DNA of 64,000 nt from Zonotrichia leucophrys gambelii (Eukaryota > Chordata > Aves > Passeriformes > Passerellidae), in the NCBI RefSeq assembly GCF_028769735.1, contig NC_088172.1, forward strand, positions 71,510,631-71,574,630, read 5' to 3'. The translations under genes and the position numbers were made by a program. The notes below the pieces were generated by a model, which saw only the letters and a list, made by a program, of their open reading frames with translations, ran no database searches and had not been told where the DNA came from. How positions within the stretch are numbered: the first letter of the stretch is position 1; the number at the start of each line of letters is the position of its first letter. Shown piece after piece: positions 48,501-60,684 of the stretch.

Positions 48501-49289
48501 TTCTTTTGACAGATATTGTAGATATTGTAAAAGATTGTCCTGGTTTAGTTAAAAATAATATCAAACCTATTTTGAAAAAGAAGCCTAGGTGGGTTTTGGC
48601 AACCCCCCTTTTTTTTTTCCATTTATACTGATTTCTCTGTAGGTGATTTTCTGTATGAAAAATCAAAACTGAACAAAAGATTGGCATAAATGAAGATGTC
48701 ATTCTTTTAATATGAAGATGTCAGATGGCAAAAAAGTCCCGAGCCACTTTCTGAACAATTTTATTGAGCTTGCAACTATTCTGTTCATCTCAGTGGAGTT
48801 TTAGTAATTTCATGTTAATTTTGTTCATTTTTTTTCCCCCTTTAAGAAAGGGTAGGATTGAGGATCTGCACAATTTGTTGTGATTGATATCTCATTTTGG
48901 CTGTTAGTCAGCAGTGGGCTTTGTTCTGGTGGAGGTCAGCTGGGAGAAGGCAGAATGCCCACAGGTACCCTTATCCTGGGCAGAGCTCAAACATCATTTC
49001 CAAGCCCGGGGGCTCTCGGGTGTCTCCTGAGATAACTGTAATGAAATCTGGTCCCACATACTTTGTAGATGGAGTCAAAATGAACCATAGCAGCCAGGTA
49101 AAATTTTTTTGTTCGCTGGTCCTAGCTGTATTCCTTGCTGATAGCCAGTGTCAGTACACGCTCTCCTGAAAGGTACTATGCAAACAGAAAATTACGCAGT
49201 TAAATAGTCAAAAGTCAGGGTGTGAAAGCAGAGTGATACCTTCACTCAAATACCATTACCCCAGAGTTTCAGCCATTTCTTCATGCTTC
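45591..49289. other. Unique DNA, no gene recognised
   Basis: Contains a 9-bp tandem CACATGTGA (46359-46376, two E-box-like CATGTG sites) and a perfect hairpin at 48420-48443. The frame at 48897-49169 (90 codons) resembles nothing known. Confidence 0.5.
48420..48443. repeat. 24-bp perfect inverted repeat
   Basis: Arms TAATGGTTAGA and TCTAACCATTA (11 bp) around AG. A transcript would form a tight hairpin, but the loop is too small for a stable RNA turn without opening the top pairs. Just left is a short local duplication, 'tagaatc' at 48407 and 48414. Confidence 0.92.
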
Positions 49290-49500
49290 TTAATCATACT
49301 TGGCTCAGATGGATTAAAGGCGCGTTTCCCTTTGCATGGAAGTCTCATGGAGCTTTCTGTGACACAGGCTGATTAATCTCATTCAATTTATGCCTGTTTC
49401 CTTTGGGGACACGTATCAGTGTCTGGGAGGGGAGAGTCCATCTGTGCCTATAGGGATCAATCACATGGGTGCAATTAGTCTGTGACAGTTCATAGCCTCA
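49290..49500. promoter_or_regulatory. Possible conserved non-coding block (weak)
   Basis: GGATTAAAGGCGCG (about 49311-49324), CCTTTGCATGG (about 49330-49340, POU-like) and CTGATTAATCTCATTCAATT (about 49369-49388) give a compact group of homeodomain/POU-like sites with a CpG pair. This is composition-based inference only. Confidence 0.2.
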
Positions 49501-52500
49501 GATCAGTTCTGTATGAGAGTGTTTTTCCCAGATGCTTCTGACTTGCTTGTGTGAATTCAGAGTCACACCAGTTATTAAAAATTTCCTTGCAAAGTACAAG
49601 TTTTAGCTGCTGGACAGAAATAAGTGTTCATATGTCCATTTCTGGGATATTTCTCCTAAGAGATTTTCGTGGTGACAAGAACACTTTTTCTCTGCTGCAA
49701 ATGCAATCCACTTTTTAACTACAAGGCTTTTATTATCCTGGGCTAGGAAGAAATCCATCAGAAATGTAGAACTATTTTCAATTCTTATAATTACCATTTT
49801 ACATATTGTAATTGTGTTGGTTTTTCTTTTCTTTTGAGAGGCTGAAAAAATAGCAAAAGCCCACTCTTCACGTCTTAATAGTGTTTGAATGGATAGACAC
49901 TTCAGACTTTAACTGCGCTATTATTGTCATGTATAACAGACTATTTTTATTCAAAATAAATTATTACTAAATTTTGCCATATTATCACAGCTTTAGAGGG
50001 TTATTTGATGAATTTAAAGAGACCATTTTAGGCTAGTAGATAATAATAATAATAAATATGCGGTCTGACACAGTTTGGTCATTTTGATGTCCATGTGTAA
50101 ACAACTAAGATGACTGGGGGAACAAGTCCATCCTTAACCTTAAAATACAGGCTGTTTTCATTCTCCACACCAAAAAGATCTATAGTATCAAAGCACACTG
50201 ACTTACTTGCTGCATGTTCTGCTCTATGGTGTCACCATCCTGTGTACTAAGGAAATGACAATGTGTGCTGCTCCTGTACATACTCTGTAAGGTGCCCACT
50301 TACGCCAGGGGCTGCAATCTTGCATCTTTGCTGCCTTGCACTGCAACAGAGGTATTCCATGTAAGCTTGTAGCTTGTTTCCTGAAAAAATTAAGCCATAT
50401 GTCATACACTGATAAGACTTTTCCACATGGCTATAAAGGAAAGTGCTGCTCTGCTTCCCTGTCACAGAATTTAATTAACTTCCACATCTGTGTCCCCAGA
50501 ACCAGTTTGGCCACTCAGTTGGTTAGTTACTAGTTCAAAACCCAGGCAGAGGCTTGCAACCCAGAGCAGGCTTGCCATAAGCCAGTATCTCTAGCATGCA
50601 GAGACTCCAAGCTGTTTGAAGAAAAATCCTCTTTTTTTTTTTCAATAAAAAGATATGAGGTGAAAACTCAAAGTTATATACACCATGCAGCAACTTTATT
50701 GTAAAGAAGTTCTCAAATGAGCATCCTGTGGTCTGCATGTGCCTACAAAGGGGTATGTTAATGGAAAATTTATTAGCAATTCAAGCAAAATAACGGCAAA
50801 CAAAATTAACTCTCAATGTGAAATGCTAGGAAAATAAAAAAACAGAACACATTAAAAAAACTGAAGGTATCTCCTGTTTCTCCTTCTAAACAGTGAAATA
50901 AAATTATTAAGAGAAACACAGAAGGGGCTTTTGTTGTTAGTGTTACTTTTTCTTTATTGCCATTATTACTTTTTTTTTATTAATAGACTCAGAAAACTAA
51001 TTAAAAAAGAAAAGCAACTAAGAAAGAAAATATAGCTGTAGCCTTGAGTCACATGAGAGCTGCAGGAAGGCAGGCAGGTGTGTGGATGTTGGTGATGATG
51101 CGAAATGAGAGGGGACAGGGCTGCTCTTGCTCCTTTGGAACCCCACTCAAGGGCTGCATGTCTGTGTGAGGGCATCTCCTCTGCAGCTGCTCACCAGGAG
51201 TGTGGAAATCATGGGGCTGAATGGTTGAGGGCGAACCTTGATCCCTTTCTCAACAAAAGTAACTTTTCTGTGGCCTTTTTGTTTAATGAATCGGTTATTT
51301 GAATTACTCACCAGTGGTCTGAAGTATCACTGCAATGGCAAAAATTGCTTTGATTGATTTTGCTTTTGGGTCTCTCTTGAACTACTCTCCTTTTTTGTCT
51401 CTAGAAGGTTGTATTGGGTTCATCATGCAAAGGATGGAGGCTGCTAAAAAAGGCTGAGAAGCGTCAGTGAAAATAAATGGTGGGAAGTAAACTTTTCAGT
51501 GTATTTTGGCTCTGACCATCACTTCTGAGAGGTGAGGTCTTCCTCACTTCCAGACTGAAGTGACTTCTTATATTTCCTATGACTTCCACTGGTGAAAAAC
51601 TGGTTACTTCTGACTGCTTATGTCTCTGCACAGCTGGTGAAAGACATATCAGGTTCCGAGTATTTTACATGTCTACAGAGAGAGGTCTTCATTCATCCAT
51701 ATAATAGCTACATGCTTTGTCCATATAAAGGTAGTTTAGGATTTTTTGTCATTTGACACTATTGCCATTGAGCTACACAGTTCTTAAAATTTATTACTTC
51801 CACAATTCCAAAGAGCAGCAATTAGCTAAAAAGGTAAAGGAAAATAGATACTTCTGTTTAAGCATAAAGAGGAAAAAATATACCTGAAAAAGTTTAATAT
51901 CTTAACTTCTTCTCAGAAGTTTACCAGGGGTGATCTGGCCTTAAGGTTTAAAGTCCAAAATATTGGGAAAAAAAAAATTGACAAAATACTCTGCCTTTCC
52001 TATTTTCTCCCAGCTATGTATTTTAAACTATTATTTTACTGAAATCTCAATTATGAAATTCATTCTACCTAACAATAGGTTTAGCAAGTAGGTCAGTTAT
52101 TTTTCCACATCCTATTGCTACTGCCATATTCTAGGCAATTGTGTAGATATTTTAATATGTTCAACAGGACATAAATTGTCTTGGAGGACATTCATAGTTG
52201 TTTTGGGGTATTTACTGGAGCCAAAGCAGCATTGCTATGGAAAATCATTGAAACAGTGATGCCTCAAACTTGTAAGTCTCCATAGCAACTTAAAAAAATA
52301 ATGACAGCTGTACCAAGAAATTTGCTAATAGAAGGCCTCAACACATTTGTCTAGACTCAGTCATACTTCATACTCATTATAACCTGTAGAAGGATTGTAA
52401 GAAAATGAAATGTAGAGGAAAAAATAGGGAATATCTGCTTTTCCTGGAATTTCACACTTGATTCATTTCAGTTACCTGACATTGTCTATGGCAAATATAA

Positions 52501-54429
52501 CTCTAACAGTAAAATTTAAAAATATGTAATGACATAGATTAATTTGATTTTAACTCATTTGATTCTAAAATATACAGCATTTCATTTATTATGTGCCATA
52601 TACACAGTGGAAATTTCTCAATAATTAGCATAAAGCTAGATGTTCTGAAAACAAATAGGAAGATTCCCATGTTGATAATGTTAGAATTATTGGCTGTAAA
52701 AGTATTGAGAAAATTGAATGACAAATGCAACAGTGTGAGAGAGATTTCATTTTAAAATGGCCTCACTCAAGTTCAAATTACAGGCCATGGATAGAAAACA
52801 AGAAGGATTCTGTAGGATCAAAGCACAAGAGAATTTGCTGGCTTTGGTCTGCTAGAAATGCACAAACACACTAGAGAATAAGAAAATTGGCTGTGCAACC
52901 ATTAAGCTATAATATGTAGCAAGAACAAATATTTTTATGGGTTGGCATCTGTTCCAAAGATGTGATATATGTTGCTGATTTTAAGGCAGACTTTGAATTT
53001 TTAAAATTTTATATATAACAATTTCCTATATAAACAAAAATTATTTCTAATGGGGCAGAACTCTATTCAAGACCTTATGAAGTGAAGAGTTAATCACAGA
53101 ACTGAAAAAATAGATGAAACTGATTTTATCTTGATTACATTTTTATTGTGAGTTCTGCCAAGAATTCATAGTCTCAGGGGGTTGAAAAGGACAATTTCAT
53201 AAAGCTGAAAGTAATATTGAGACAATCAACCGGAGAAAATGTAAACAGAAACATGAAAAAGATAATTGTCCATTGTTGAATAACATTTTACTAGATGCCC
53301 AAATTGCACATTTCAGAATGATGTTGTTGCAGTGACTTAAGGAGAGAACAGTATGGGTCAAAGTGAAATGAAAAACATCTCTAAATCATAGTGAAACATG
53401 GAAAAAAAAGCTGTAGCAATCATTGTAACAAGTCTCTTGTATTTTAGGAAGTAGATAGTGAAGCCAAATGTTAAAGACAAATATCTCTGGTTAGAATGGA
53501 AAGGCAGAGAAAGGAGTTCCCAGCTCCATGATTGTGTGATAATAGCAGAACTGACAAGAATCCATGAAAAGCAGAATCTCAATCACTTGGAGTCTGAATT
53601 TGGGGAAAGCCAGATGGTAGAGTCACACAACGTGGTGATGCAGTCCTTTTAATTCTAACCAGTTACACAGCAGATTGTTTTATTTGGACATTTTGAAATC
53701 TGCATGTCTAATTAACTTTCACCAGATAGATTTAAAAGAACTAGAAAAAAACCCTCATAGGCATTTTATTTTGGTGATTACAGGGTTGAAACATGGGAAT
53801 TTTCAAGTTGGGAAAAATTTAAAGTGTACCAATATTTAAAAATTATAACAGGACCAATTCGGGAAATTAAGGGCCTATCAAGATGAGATTGCTTAAACAC
53901 AATTAATGTCCATCAACATTAGTTTCACAAAAATAATTTTCATCAGACTAATTTGATCCCATCTTTTGACAAGATTACAAGTTCTTCTCAATAAGGGTAG
54001 TATTGTTGATGTAATAAAGTTTTTAAAGGACATGCTCTCCCTCACGCCAGAAGACATTTTGTTAAGAAAATGAAGGAATAGAAAATCAACCTAACACCTA
54101 TGAATTTTATTAAAAATATAAGTATATTTAAGTATAACCGCAAATAAAGAGCCATCATGGTGAGGATTTGGTCCTCATGAAGTTCATTTCCTTCACACCT
54201 TATCTTTCCTAATGAGACAAGAAAACATGACATCTTCTTCATGAAGTTTTCTTATACCACTAAAACTAGTGGAGGATTAAGTGATAAATCAAGCTGGTGA
54301 ATGATAAAGCAATCTGACTTTCTTTAAAAAATGGAAAAAGTTATTTTTTTGGAAGCCTGTGCAGTGAGGAACAGTGTGAGCCACGCTTGTAGGATGGAAA
54401 AGACTCCATGCTGGGAAATAGGGACTGAA
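49501..54429. other. Unique DNA, no gene recognised
   Basis: A short (TAA)n run at 50041-50055 and several A/T runs are the only simple repeats. Frames reach about 82 codons at most and none looks like a known protein. No interspersed repeat recognised. Confidence 0.5.
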
Positions 54430-54570
54430 AGGGATTTGATTTTATAATGGATAATCAGATACACGTGGAGCTCCTGCGGCGCGCCACGGCCAAAGTGCTA
54501 AAATGATCATTGGACTATAATGAGGAGAATATGAATAAAAGCAGAGAGCTTGCATTATTCAGGTGAAGAT
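54430..54570. promoter_or_regulatory. Candidate enhancer with CpG-rich centre
   Basis: TAATGGATAATCAGAT (54446-54461, OTX/homeodomain-like) is followed by a sharp CpG cluster containing GGCGCGCC (54478-54485). ATGATCATTGG (about 54504) and ATAATGAGGAG (about 54518) follow. An eight-base GC-only palindrome is unexpected in such AT-rich surroundings. The mix resembles conserved neural or mesodermal enhancers, but no direct evidence is available. Confidence 0.3.
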
Positions 54571-57419
54571 TTACTGTGAGGGAAAAGGGAAAGTGCTACA
54601 CAGACTGTAGCCCTTGGCAAGGGACTACAGGGGCTTTGTGCCTCTGCTGGAGGAGGAAGGGAGGCACTGCACAGCTGCTCCCAAGTGCCACAGCTGGGTC
54701 CAGCAGCCTGCCCCCGTGCTCCATCACTGCTCGTCCTGCCCTGTGGAAAAGGATTTTGGTCTCCTTTCTAATTTTTTTTTTAATCATTATTATTTATTTG
54801 GTTTTCTTTAGAAAGAAGGGTTAGATAGTAACTCTGGTTGAGCTTAAAGGACTGGAAAATATGCTGAAAATGAGGGACTACAGTTCAAAGTCTCGACTTA
54901 CTAAAGAATAGAAAAATGGTACAAAGGCATCTATAATTTTTCTGGAAAAGACTAGCAAGTCCATTGCCTGGAATTAGAAAGATTTAGCCTCGAAGTAATT
55001 TACCTCAGAGAAGGGAACTGACCACTGGAAAAACTTACTGTGGCCTGCAGTGGGTTTTGTCTGAAGAGAAAATTTGAAACCACAATCAATTTCTATTCTG
55101 GCTTAGCTGCACTATTGGTCTTGATACAGAAATTTATTTAGGGGAGTCCTGTAGATGTATGATATAAGAAGTCACATTAAATAATCAACAGAACCCTCCT
55201 GATATTAACATATTTCAGTAAAAATTGAAATGATCATGTTATTCTGTTGATATGATCTGCAATAAGGTCTAGTGATGTTTTAAAAAAAATGTACTTTGCA
55301 AATAATTTATGAGCTTTATAACAGACATATAAGATATGAAATCTTGGAGTTCTCCATTAGGAGATAAAGGACTGATTTTTCTGATTGACACAAAGAACAG
55401 AAATACACCTAGATCATGAGATTTGGTATTTTGTCCCCAAATAACCATGTGCAGAGACCCCCTTTTCTGTCCATGTAGGAAGAGGAAAGCACAAAGCATT
55501 GCAGCTCTAGAGGTTAATTCTGCAAGTCAGAAGGCTCTGTCCTGCTGTGGGAATAGAGCCCAGAGCCCCAGCCTCCCATGGGCCACCCTTGTGCCCTTGC
55601 ATGGGGTCATGCAGGACATGAGCTAGGGCTGGGCTTGGGGACAAGGGGAGGAGGTGACACAGGGGCTGGAGTAAGGGCATGGATAGAGACTGCTGCCACT
55701 ACTGTGATGTTAGAAAATCTTCTCTATACTTTCAGATTCCTTTATTTGTATAGTTTGCAAAGTTTTGATTGTTTTATTTTTGGCCGGTTCTACTTTACAT
55801 ATTACCTCAAGCCATTTTGTTTCTTTCTTGTTGCACCTGCTGGCACCAGTTTTACCTCATTATACCCACCGGCATAATGCCACTGGCCTTTGAGTATTGG
55901 AGCTGATTCAGCCTCTGCCACCCTGCCCTTCCTGCCTGAAGTGATTCAGAGCTTGGCATTCACATGTGGCCTTCACTGAGAAGTTAACAAAAAAAGGAAG
56001 AAAGCCTATTAAAACACACCAACACACCCTGCTTCTTGTATGGTCGGTCATTTTGTCTGTGTCACAGGCATGCTGTCTGCACTATCAGTAAAATGAAAAA
56101 AACTGTGTCTTCTTGTATGTTCTTTGCTGGCAAAAAATTTCCAAGATGGTCTGTACAGTTTGTGAACAGCACCTCTGCTAAAATGAAGAAAGGCCGAAGC
56201 GACTAGGGAACAGGATGGAGTGGATTTCAGTGGGCTGGGGTGTGGTGCCTTGTTCCTTGGGAGAAAGCACTGCTGCAGGTTACCCCGAGAAAGACCAACA
56301 TCCCAAAAGACACAAATTCTGCTGATGTAAATGGATAAGGGCTGGGGCAGGTCTCCTGTCTTCTTCAGCCAACTGATACCATTCATGGTAACCTGAACCG
56401 AACGTGAACACCTTCAGAGGTTCCCTCAGAAAATATAACACATCTTTGTTTCATTCTCCAGGTTTTAATTCCCCCCTCGCCCCCCCCCCCCCTCAGGTTT
56501 TTTTTCTTTTTTGAGGTTAGTACCCACTGGCCCTCTGAAATATCTGTACAGTTCTCCTGGGTTACCCTCTGCCTCAGATACTTTTCTATAAAGGTGCAGC
56601 CTCAGCAATACTTCACTTTTACGTGTGTTTGAGTGTGTGTATGTACTATCTACATCTGGAATGAGGGGCCGTATTAAAAATAAAATAATTATAAAAATAA
56701 AGTCAAATGGCCTCACATGGAAAGCATTTGGAAAGGAAAATACCAGAGTAAAAATGGAAAAATAAGTACGTGTCAGGCCAGCTGCAGGTTAGGAGCAGCT
56801 CTCTGGGAAGCCAGTGGGATTTGCTGGTGCCCTGCATGGGAAGGCAGAGAGCAAGCAAGCTCAGCTGCCCTGCAGCACTCTGTGACCAGGACTTCAGTTA
56901 TGACTGCAGGAAGACTTTAACCTTGCTGGCCTCAGGAGTATTTCTCAGAAGCTAAGCACGTCAGCTTTAGCAAGACTGTGCCCATAGATAGTAATGACCA
57001 AAAGGGAAATCCCTGGGGCAGGCTGCAGGAAGCTTTTGGAGGTACTTGTGCCAGCAGATATTTGGGGCATGGGCATAAGAAAGGGAAGTTCACCTAAGAG
57101 TCAAAATCATGTATTAAACCCTTCTCAATTCATTCCTGCATAGAGGATAATGAGACTCTCTGCTGCAAACAAAGGCATCATACACGGAGTTATTTGTCAG
57201 CCTCTAAATTAAGAAAGGATTTTAATACCTTGCTTTGACAGATTTACTTAAGTGATTAAAGCTAGGCATGATTTTAGGAACCTCAGAAGATCAGCCACTT
57301 GATAGACTCCCTGCTTCAGGTTAAAATAAATTACATTTAAAAAGCATGTTTCTTGAAAAAAAAAAACACAAGGAAGAGATATTATAGCAATAAAAAATTG
57401 TCTTAAAAATTATTAAATT
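54571..57419. other. Unique DNA, no gene recognised
   Basis: Contains a C-run (56480-56492, C13, with a C6 just left at 56471-56476). Frames of up to 112 codons (for example 56048-56386 on the - strand) have no family resemblance. No interspersed repeat recognised. Confidence 0.5.
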
Positions 57420-57680
57420 GTTTGGTCTTTCAATAATTGAAAAGGCTTCATTACCATGCAAACAAAAACCAGGTTGGCTATTCACCTTTTGGAAGATGGC
57501 ATTTGCATTGCTTTAATAGGAGAGAAGAACCTTAGGAAACTAATGAAGGAGCATAAAAATGCAAATTACTGCAGCTAATTGGCTGTGCCTTCTTACACCT
57601 TCTGAATTATTAATTTATGACCGAGTAAATCTGCCCCTTTTAAATAATATAATAAAGAACAACATTGTGTTCTATGCTGT
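57420..57680. promoter_or_regulatory. Candidate enhancer: three POU octamers plus TAAT sites
   Basis: Three POU-type octamers lie within 111 bp: ATGCAAAC (57456-57463), ATTTGCAT (57501-57508, an exact octamer on the - strand) and ATGCAAAT (57559-57566, exact on +). Homeodomain-type cores surround them: AATAATTGAAA (about 57432), GCTAATTGG (about 57574) and AATTATTAATTTAT (about 57605). Two exact octamers and one near match this close, beside multiple TAATT cores, is a strong POU-homeodomain signature for this window. Tissue and target gene cannot be inferred. Confidence 0.45.
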
Positions 57681-57809
57681 TGAGTGGATAGTGTTTGTTC
57701 CCCTAATTTTATGGTGAGTTGCTCTTGTTTGCACTAGCAAGACGCTTGCAGTGCTCTGTATAACTCTGCAGGTCCAGCACTCTTCTCATGAAGACTGACA
57801 CCATTTTAT

Positions 57810-57970
57810 TTCCTTTTTCTAATTCCTGACTGGGAAAGAACAAGACAAAAGATGATGCCATTATTACAATAATGCTAATTACATCTTTATTGCCATTGGC
57901 AGTAAAGTTTAATCATAAAGCAGGCTCAGAATTCTGCAGAGACCTATTTACATGCCAATATGTGAGTAAT
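57810..57970. promoter_or_regulatory. Second homeodomain-rich block
   Basis: A 16-bp inverted repeat CATTATT-AC-AATAATG (57859-57874) is followed directly by GCTAATTAC (57874-57882). CCATTGGCA (about 57893, CCAAT/NFI-like) and ATTTACATGCCAAT (about 57946-57959) come next. It lies about 150 bp right of the POU cluster and may be part of the same element. Confidence 0.35.
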
Positions 57971-59129
57971 TCCATCCAGTTCAGTGTAGTAACTTAGAGA
58001 GGGTTGCTGCCCAAGGGGTTGAAGAAATCAAAATAAAATATTTGATAACTGGGGTTGGTATATGCACATTTTCTCTTGAATATTATTTCTTCTCCCATGA
58101 AAAATCTGGAAGACTCTAAGGAACTGCTTATTTTACCTGGGGTTTCCAGCCCTGTGATACAGCCCATACATGAGCACAATTTTGCAGATATTCTACCTGG
58201 CAGACCTGTACATTCACAGTGTACACATATTCAAAGGAAGGCCCTTACATTCCCTGTGCACACTCACTGGCACTGTGCAGGGCATCAGCAGTGTGTCCAT
58301 TACTTTCTGAACTTGCCTTATACTGCTTGAGTGCTCCACAGTTATCTGGAAAACCTTGGAGTCATGTGTTTAAGTAATTCTGCATGAAAAGGGCTAAGAA
58401 ATTAAGCTCAGTTTGTATGATTTCCTTTTTCTCTGATGGCTTTGTGTATTTCCCTGTAGCATTCTTAAATTAACAATTTTTCATTTAAAGATATGCTACA
58501 GCACTGGGCACTTTCATGCAGGGGGTGCCTGCCAGACCAAGGTTGGAAGAATTTGGCCTGTGGGATGATCATTGCCTTAGAGGACACAGGCAGCCACCAT
58601 ATGCAGCAGGTGGGAATGCCTCTCCTTTTCTCCTTCTGAGAGGCAGAATGGCTTTTATTACAAAAAACAGCCTGTTGAGATGAAGTTTCTCATTCTCCAT
58701 TTTAGTGTCCAAATGATTTCTTCTTTAAAATGCAGCCAAAACAGGTTAAAAGCTTTGTTGCATTTGATTATATGTTGCTTAGTGCGTGCTACTCCGAACC
58801 AAAAAGAAATCCACGTCCCAAGGAACTCTTTAGTTGGCTCCAGCCACTGCTGGAGGTGCCTAAACCAGCTACCACAATGAGACAGCTCATGGAAAATCTT
58901 TGCCTGAGTTTAAGTGATGTGGCTAGCTCAAGGCTTCAGTTATGAAGGCAACACAAGGGAATAACAGTGAGTCCAGGGAAATTCTAGTGTTGAAGGTAGG
59001 AAAACAAAAGGCAAAGAATATTAAGTCTGATTTATTTTGTTTATCTTTTAGGACTTTTATAATTTGACTGTGCACAAGCTTTGCCTAGGTCTTCTTTTAC
59101 AGCATCCAAATATCTCACTAGTATCAGTG
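57971..59129. other. Unique DNA, no gene recognised
   Basis: Short frames only (up to 91 codons) without recognisable products. No repeat identified. Confidence 0.5.
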
Positions 59130-59262
59130 CAATTCCCAGGTGGGAAAGGAACATTATCTTCAGTTTATAGAAGTGAAATTGAGAGATGCAGGTTGGGTAA
59201 AATAGGTCCCCAAGGCTGCCTATGAAAACTTGGGCTGGAATTTGGACTGTCATCCCAATTGC
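59130..59262 (-). mobile_element. CORE-SINE/MIR-like relic
   Basis: The + strand reads 'attatcttcagtttatagaa', 'gtgaaattgagagatgcagg', 'ttgggtaaaataggtcccca', 'aggctgcctatgaaaacttg' and 'ggctggaattt'. This parallels the reverse complement of the MIR core step by step ('attatccccattttacagat', 'gaggaaactgaggcacagag', 'gttaagtaacttgcccaagg', 'tcacacagctagtaagtgg', 'agctgggatt'). It is the clearest of the SINE relics here. It overlaps, and helps to explain away, the 132-codon open frame on the - strand at 59041-59439. Confidence 0.65.
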
Positions 59263-60684
59263 TGCAAAAACTACTGAGCTATCTTTTCTGCAGTCTGAAT
59301 TTTCAGAGTATTTTCTAAATAAAAGGAAAGAGTACAAAACTTGCTTTAGGATGCCAAAGAGATATTGTCTTCTTAAGCAACAGAAACTATAGCATGCTAT
59401 AGCATGCCAGTTTTTGTTGAGCAAATTGCCACTTATCAATCACTGAGAAACTCTCTGTAGTGGATCTGTGGAATATTGTAGTTCAGGATCAAAACCAAAC
59501 CTACTACCACTTGAAAGGGTCATATTAAGCATTAGGTTTCTATTATGTGTTACCTAAAATATTAATGAAGTATGTAATAGCTGTTAAACTAAAGCCAACA
59601 GAAGCAGTGAAGAAGGACCCCTGATATATTACCCAGAAGAGCAAGGAGGAAGTATTTCAGTAAAAAATTATAGGTGGCACTTAAATGCACTTAGACACAA
59701 AAGAATTGCATCCAGATAGATGTATGAGGAATGTAGCATTTACCAAAAACTTGCTGATAGTGTCTCCTTCAGTCATCTCTGAACACCTGGAATCTTCTCT
59801 CTTAACTAGGAAGGAGAAGAGTAGCAGATGTTTTAATGCTTTAAGAGCTGTTGGAGAAACAAAAAATACATGAGAGAGATAATAAGTGTCCATAGATTCA
59901 CAGAGAGAATGAGCAGGCCTAGAGGGACTAGTCATTTTCATTTGTCAACAGGCCAAAAACTAAAGGGATTTGCCTACAGCAAATTAGATTAAATATCAAG
60001 GAAAAATATGAATTAGTCATGAAGGGAATATTTTAGAATTAACATCATTGAGACTAAGGCTAAACCTCCTAAAGCACAGCTGGAGATGGTTTAAGGTCAG
60101 TTTAAGTCTCCCATCACAAAAAGGGGAGCTTCCTTGGAACAGTGCAGCTTACTAGGAACGGGCTCCTCTCACGTTTTAGCCATGGCCTGTCTTTGGAGCC
60201 TCAGTGGGGGTTTCCTTCCTTCTGGAAAGTGACTGTCTGGTCGAGTAGCCCTCTCTCCTCCTTCATATTTTAGCCCAGTAGCTGTACACTTCTTAAAGGG
60301 CTTTCTCATCAGCATCTGAGGTAAAGCAGACCTCTGGAAATGTGCTGTTCTCCCTGCCTTGCTGGGGAGGAGGTGGAGATGTTCATTCACCACGGCATGG
60401 CTTTTCCTGCAAGACGTGAGTAGTCGCAACCTGAGCTTCTTTAAGACCAGAGTTTTGAAGACAAAGCCAAAGAAATACTTACTACATCACGAAGAGAGAA
60501 ACTCAGCACAGTGACAGGGAAGTGCGACACTGACCATTCCTTTGGGAAGAGCCACACTGCTTCTTCCCAAGCTCTGTGCTTCATCCCTGGGGTGACTATT
60601 GTTTCTCTCTGCAGTGCCACCTGCTCAGCTCCTCACTGGCAGCAGAACACCCCGTTCCCTTTATTCTGAGCAGGAGGTTGCCTT
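59263..60684. other. Unique DNA, no gene recognised
   Basis: A 10-bp tandem pair CTATAGCATG lies at 59387-59406. No gene-like frame is seen. G/C content rises from about 60150 towards the CpG patch. Confidence 0.5.

Noticed and set aside
48535..48600. Start of an endogenous-retrovirus LTR ('tgtcctggttt')
   Set aside because: Only about 11 bases resemble bird LTR ends. The following sequence does not continue the match and no partner LTR or target duplication is visible.
59041..59439. 132-codon frame on the - strand
   Set aside because: It runs through a MIR-like SINE relic and has no domain likeness.
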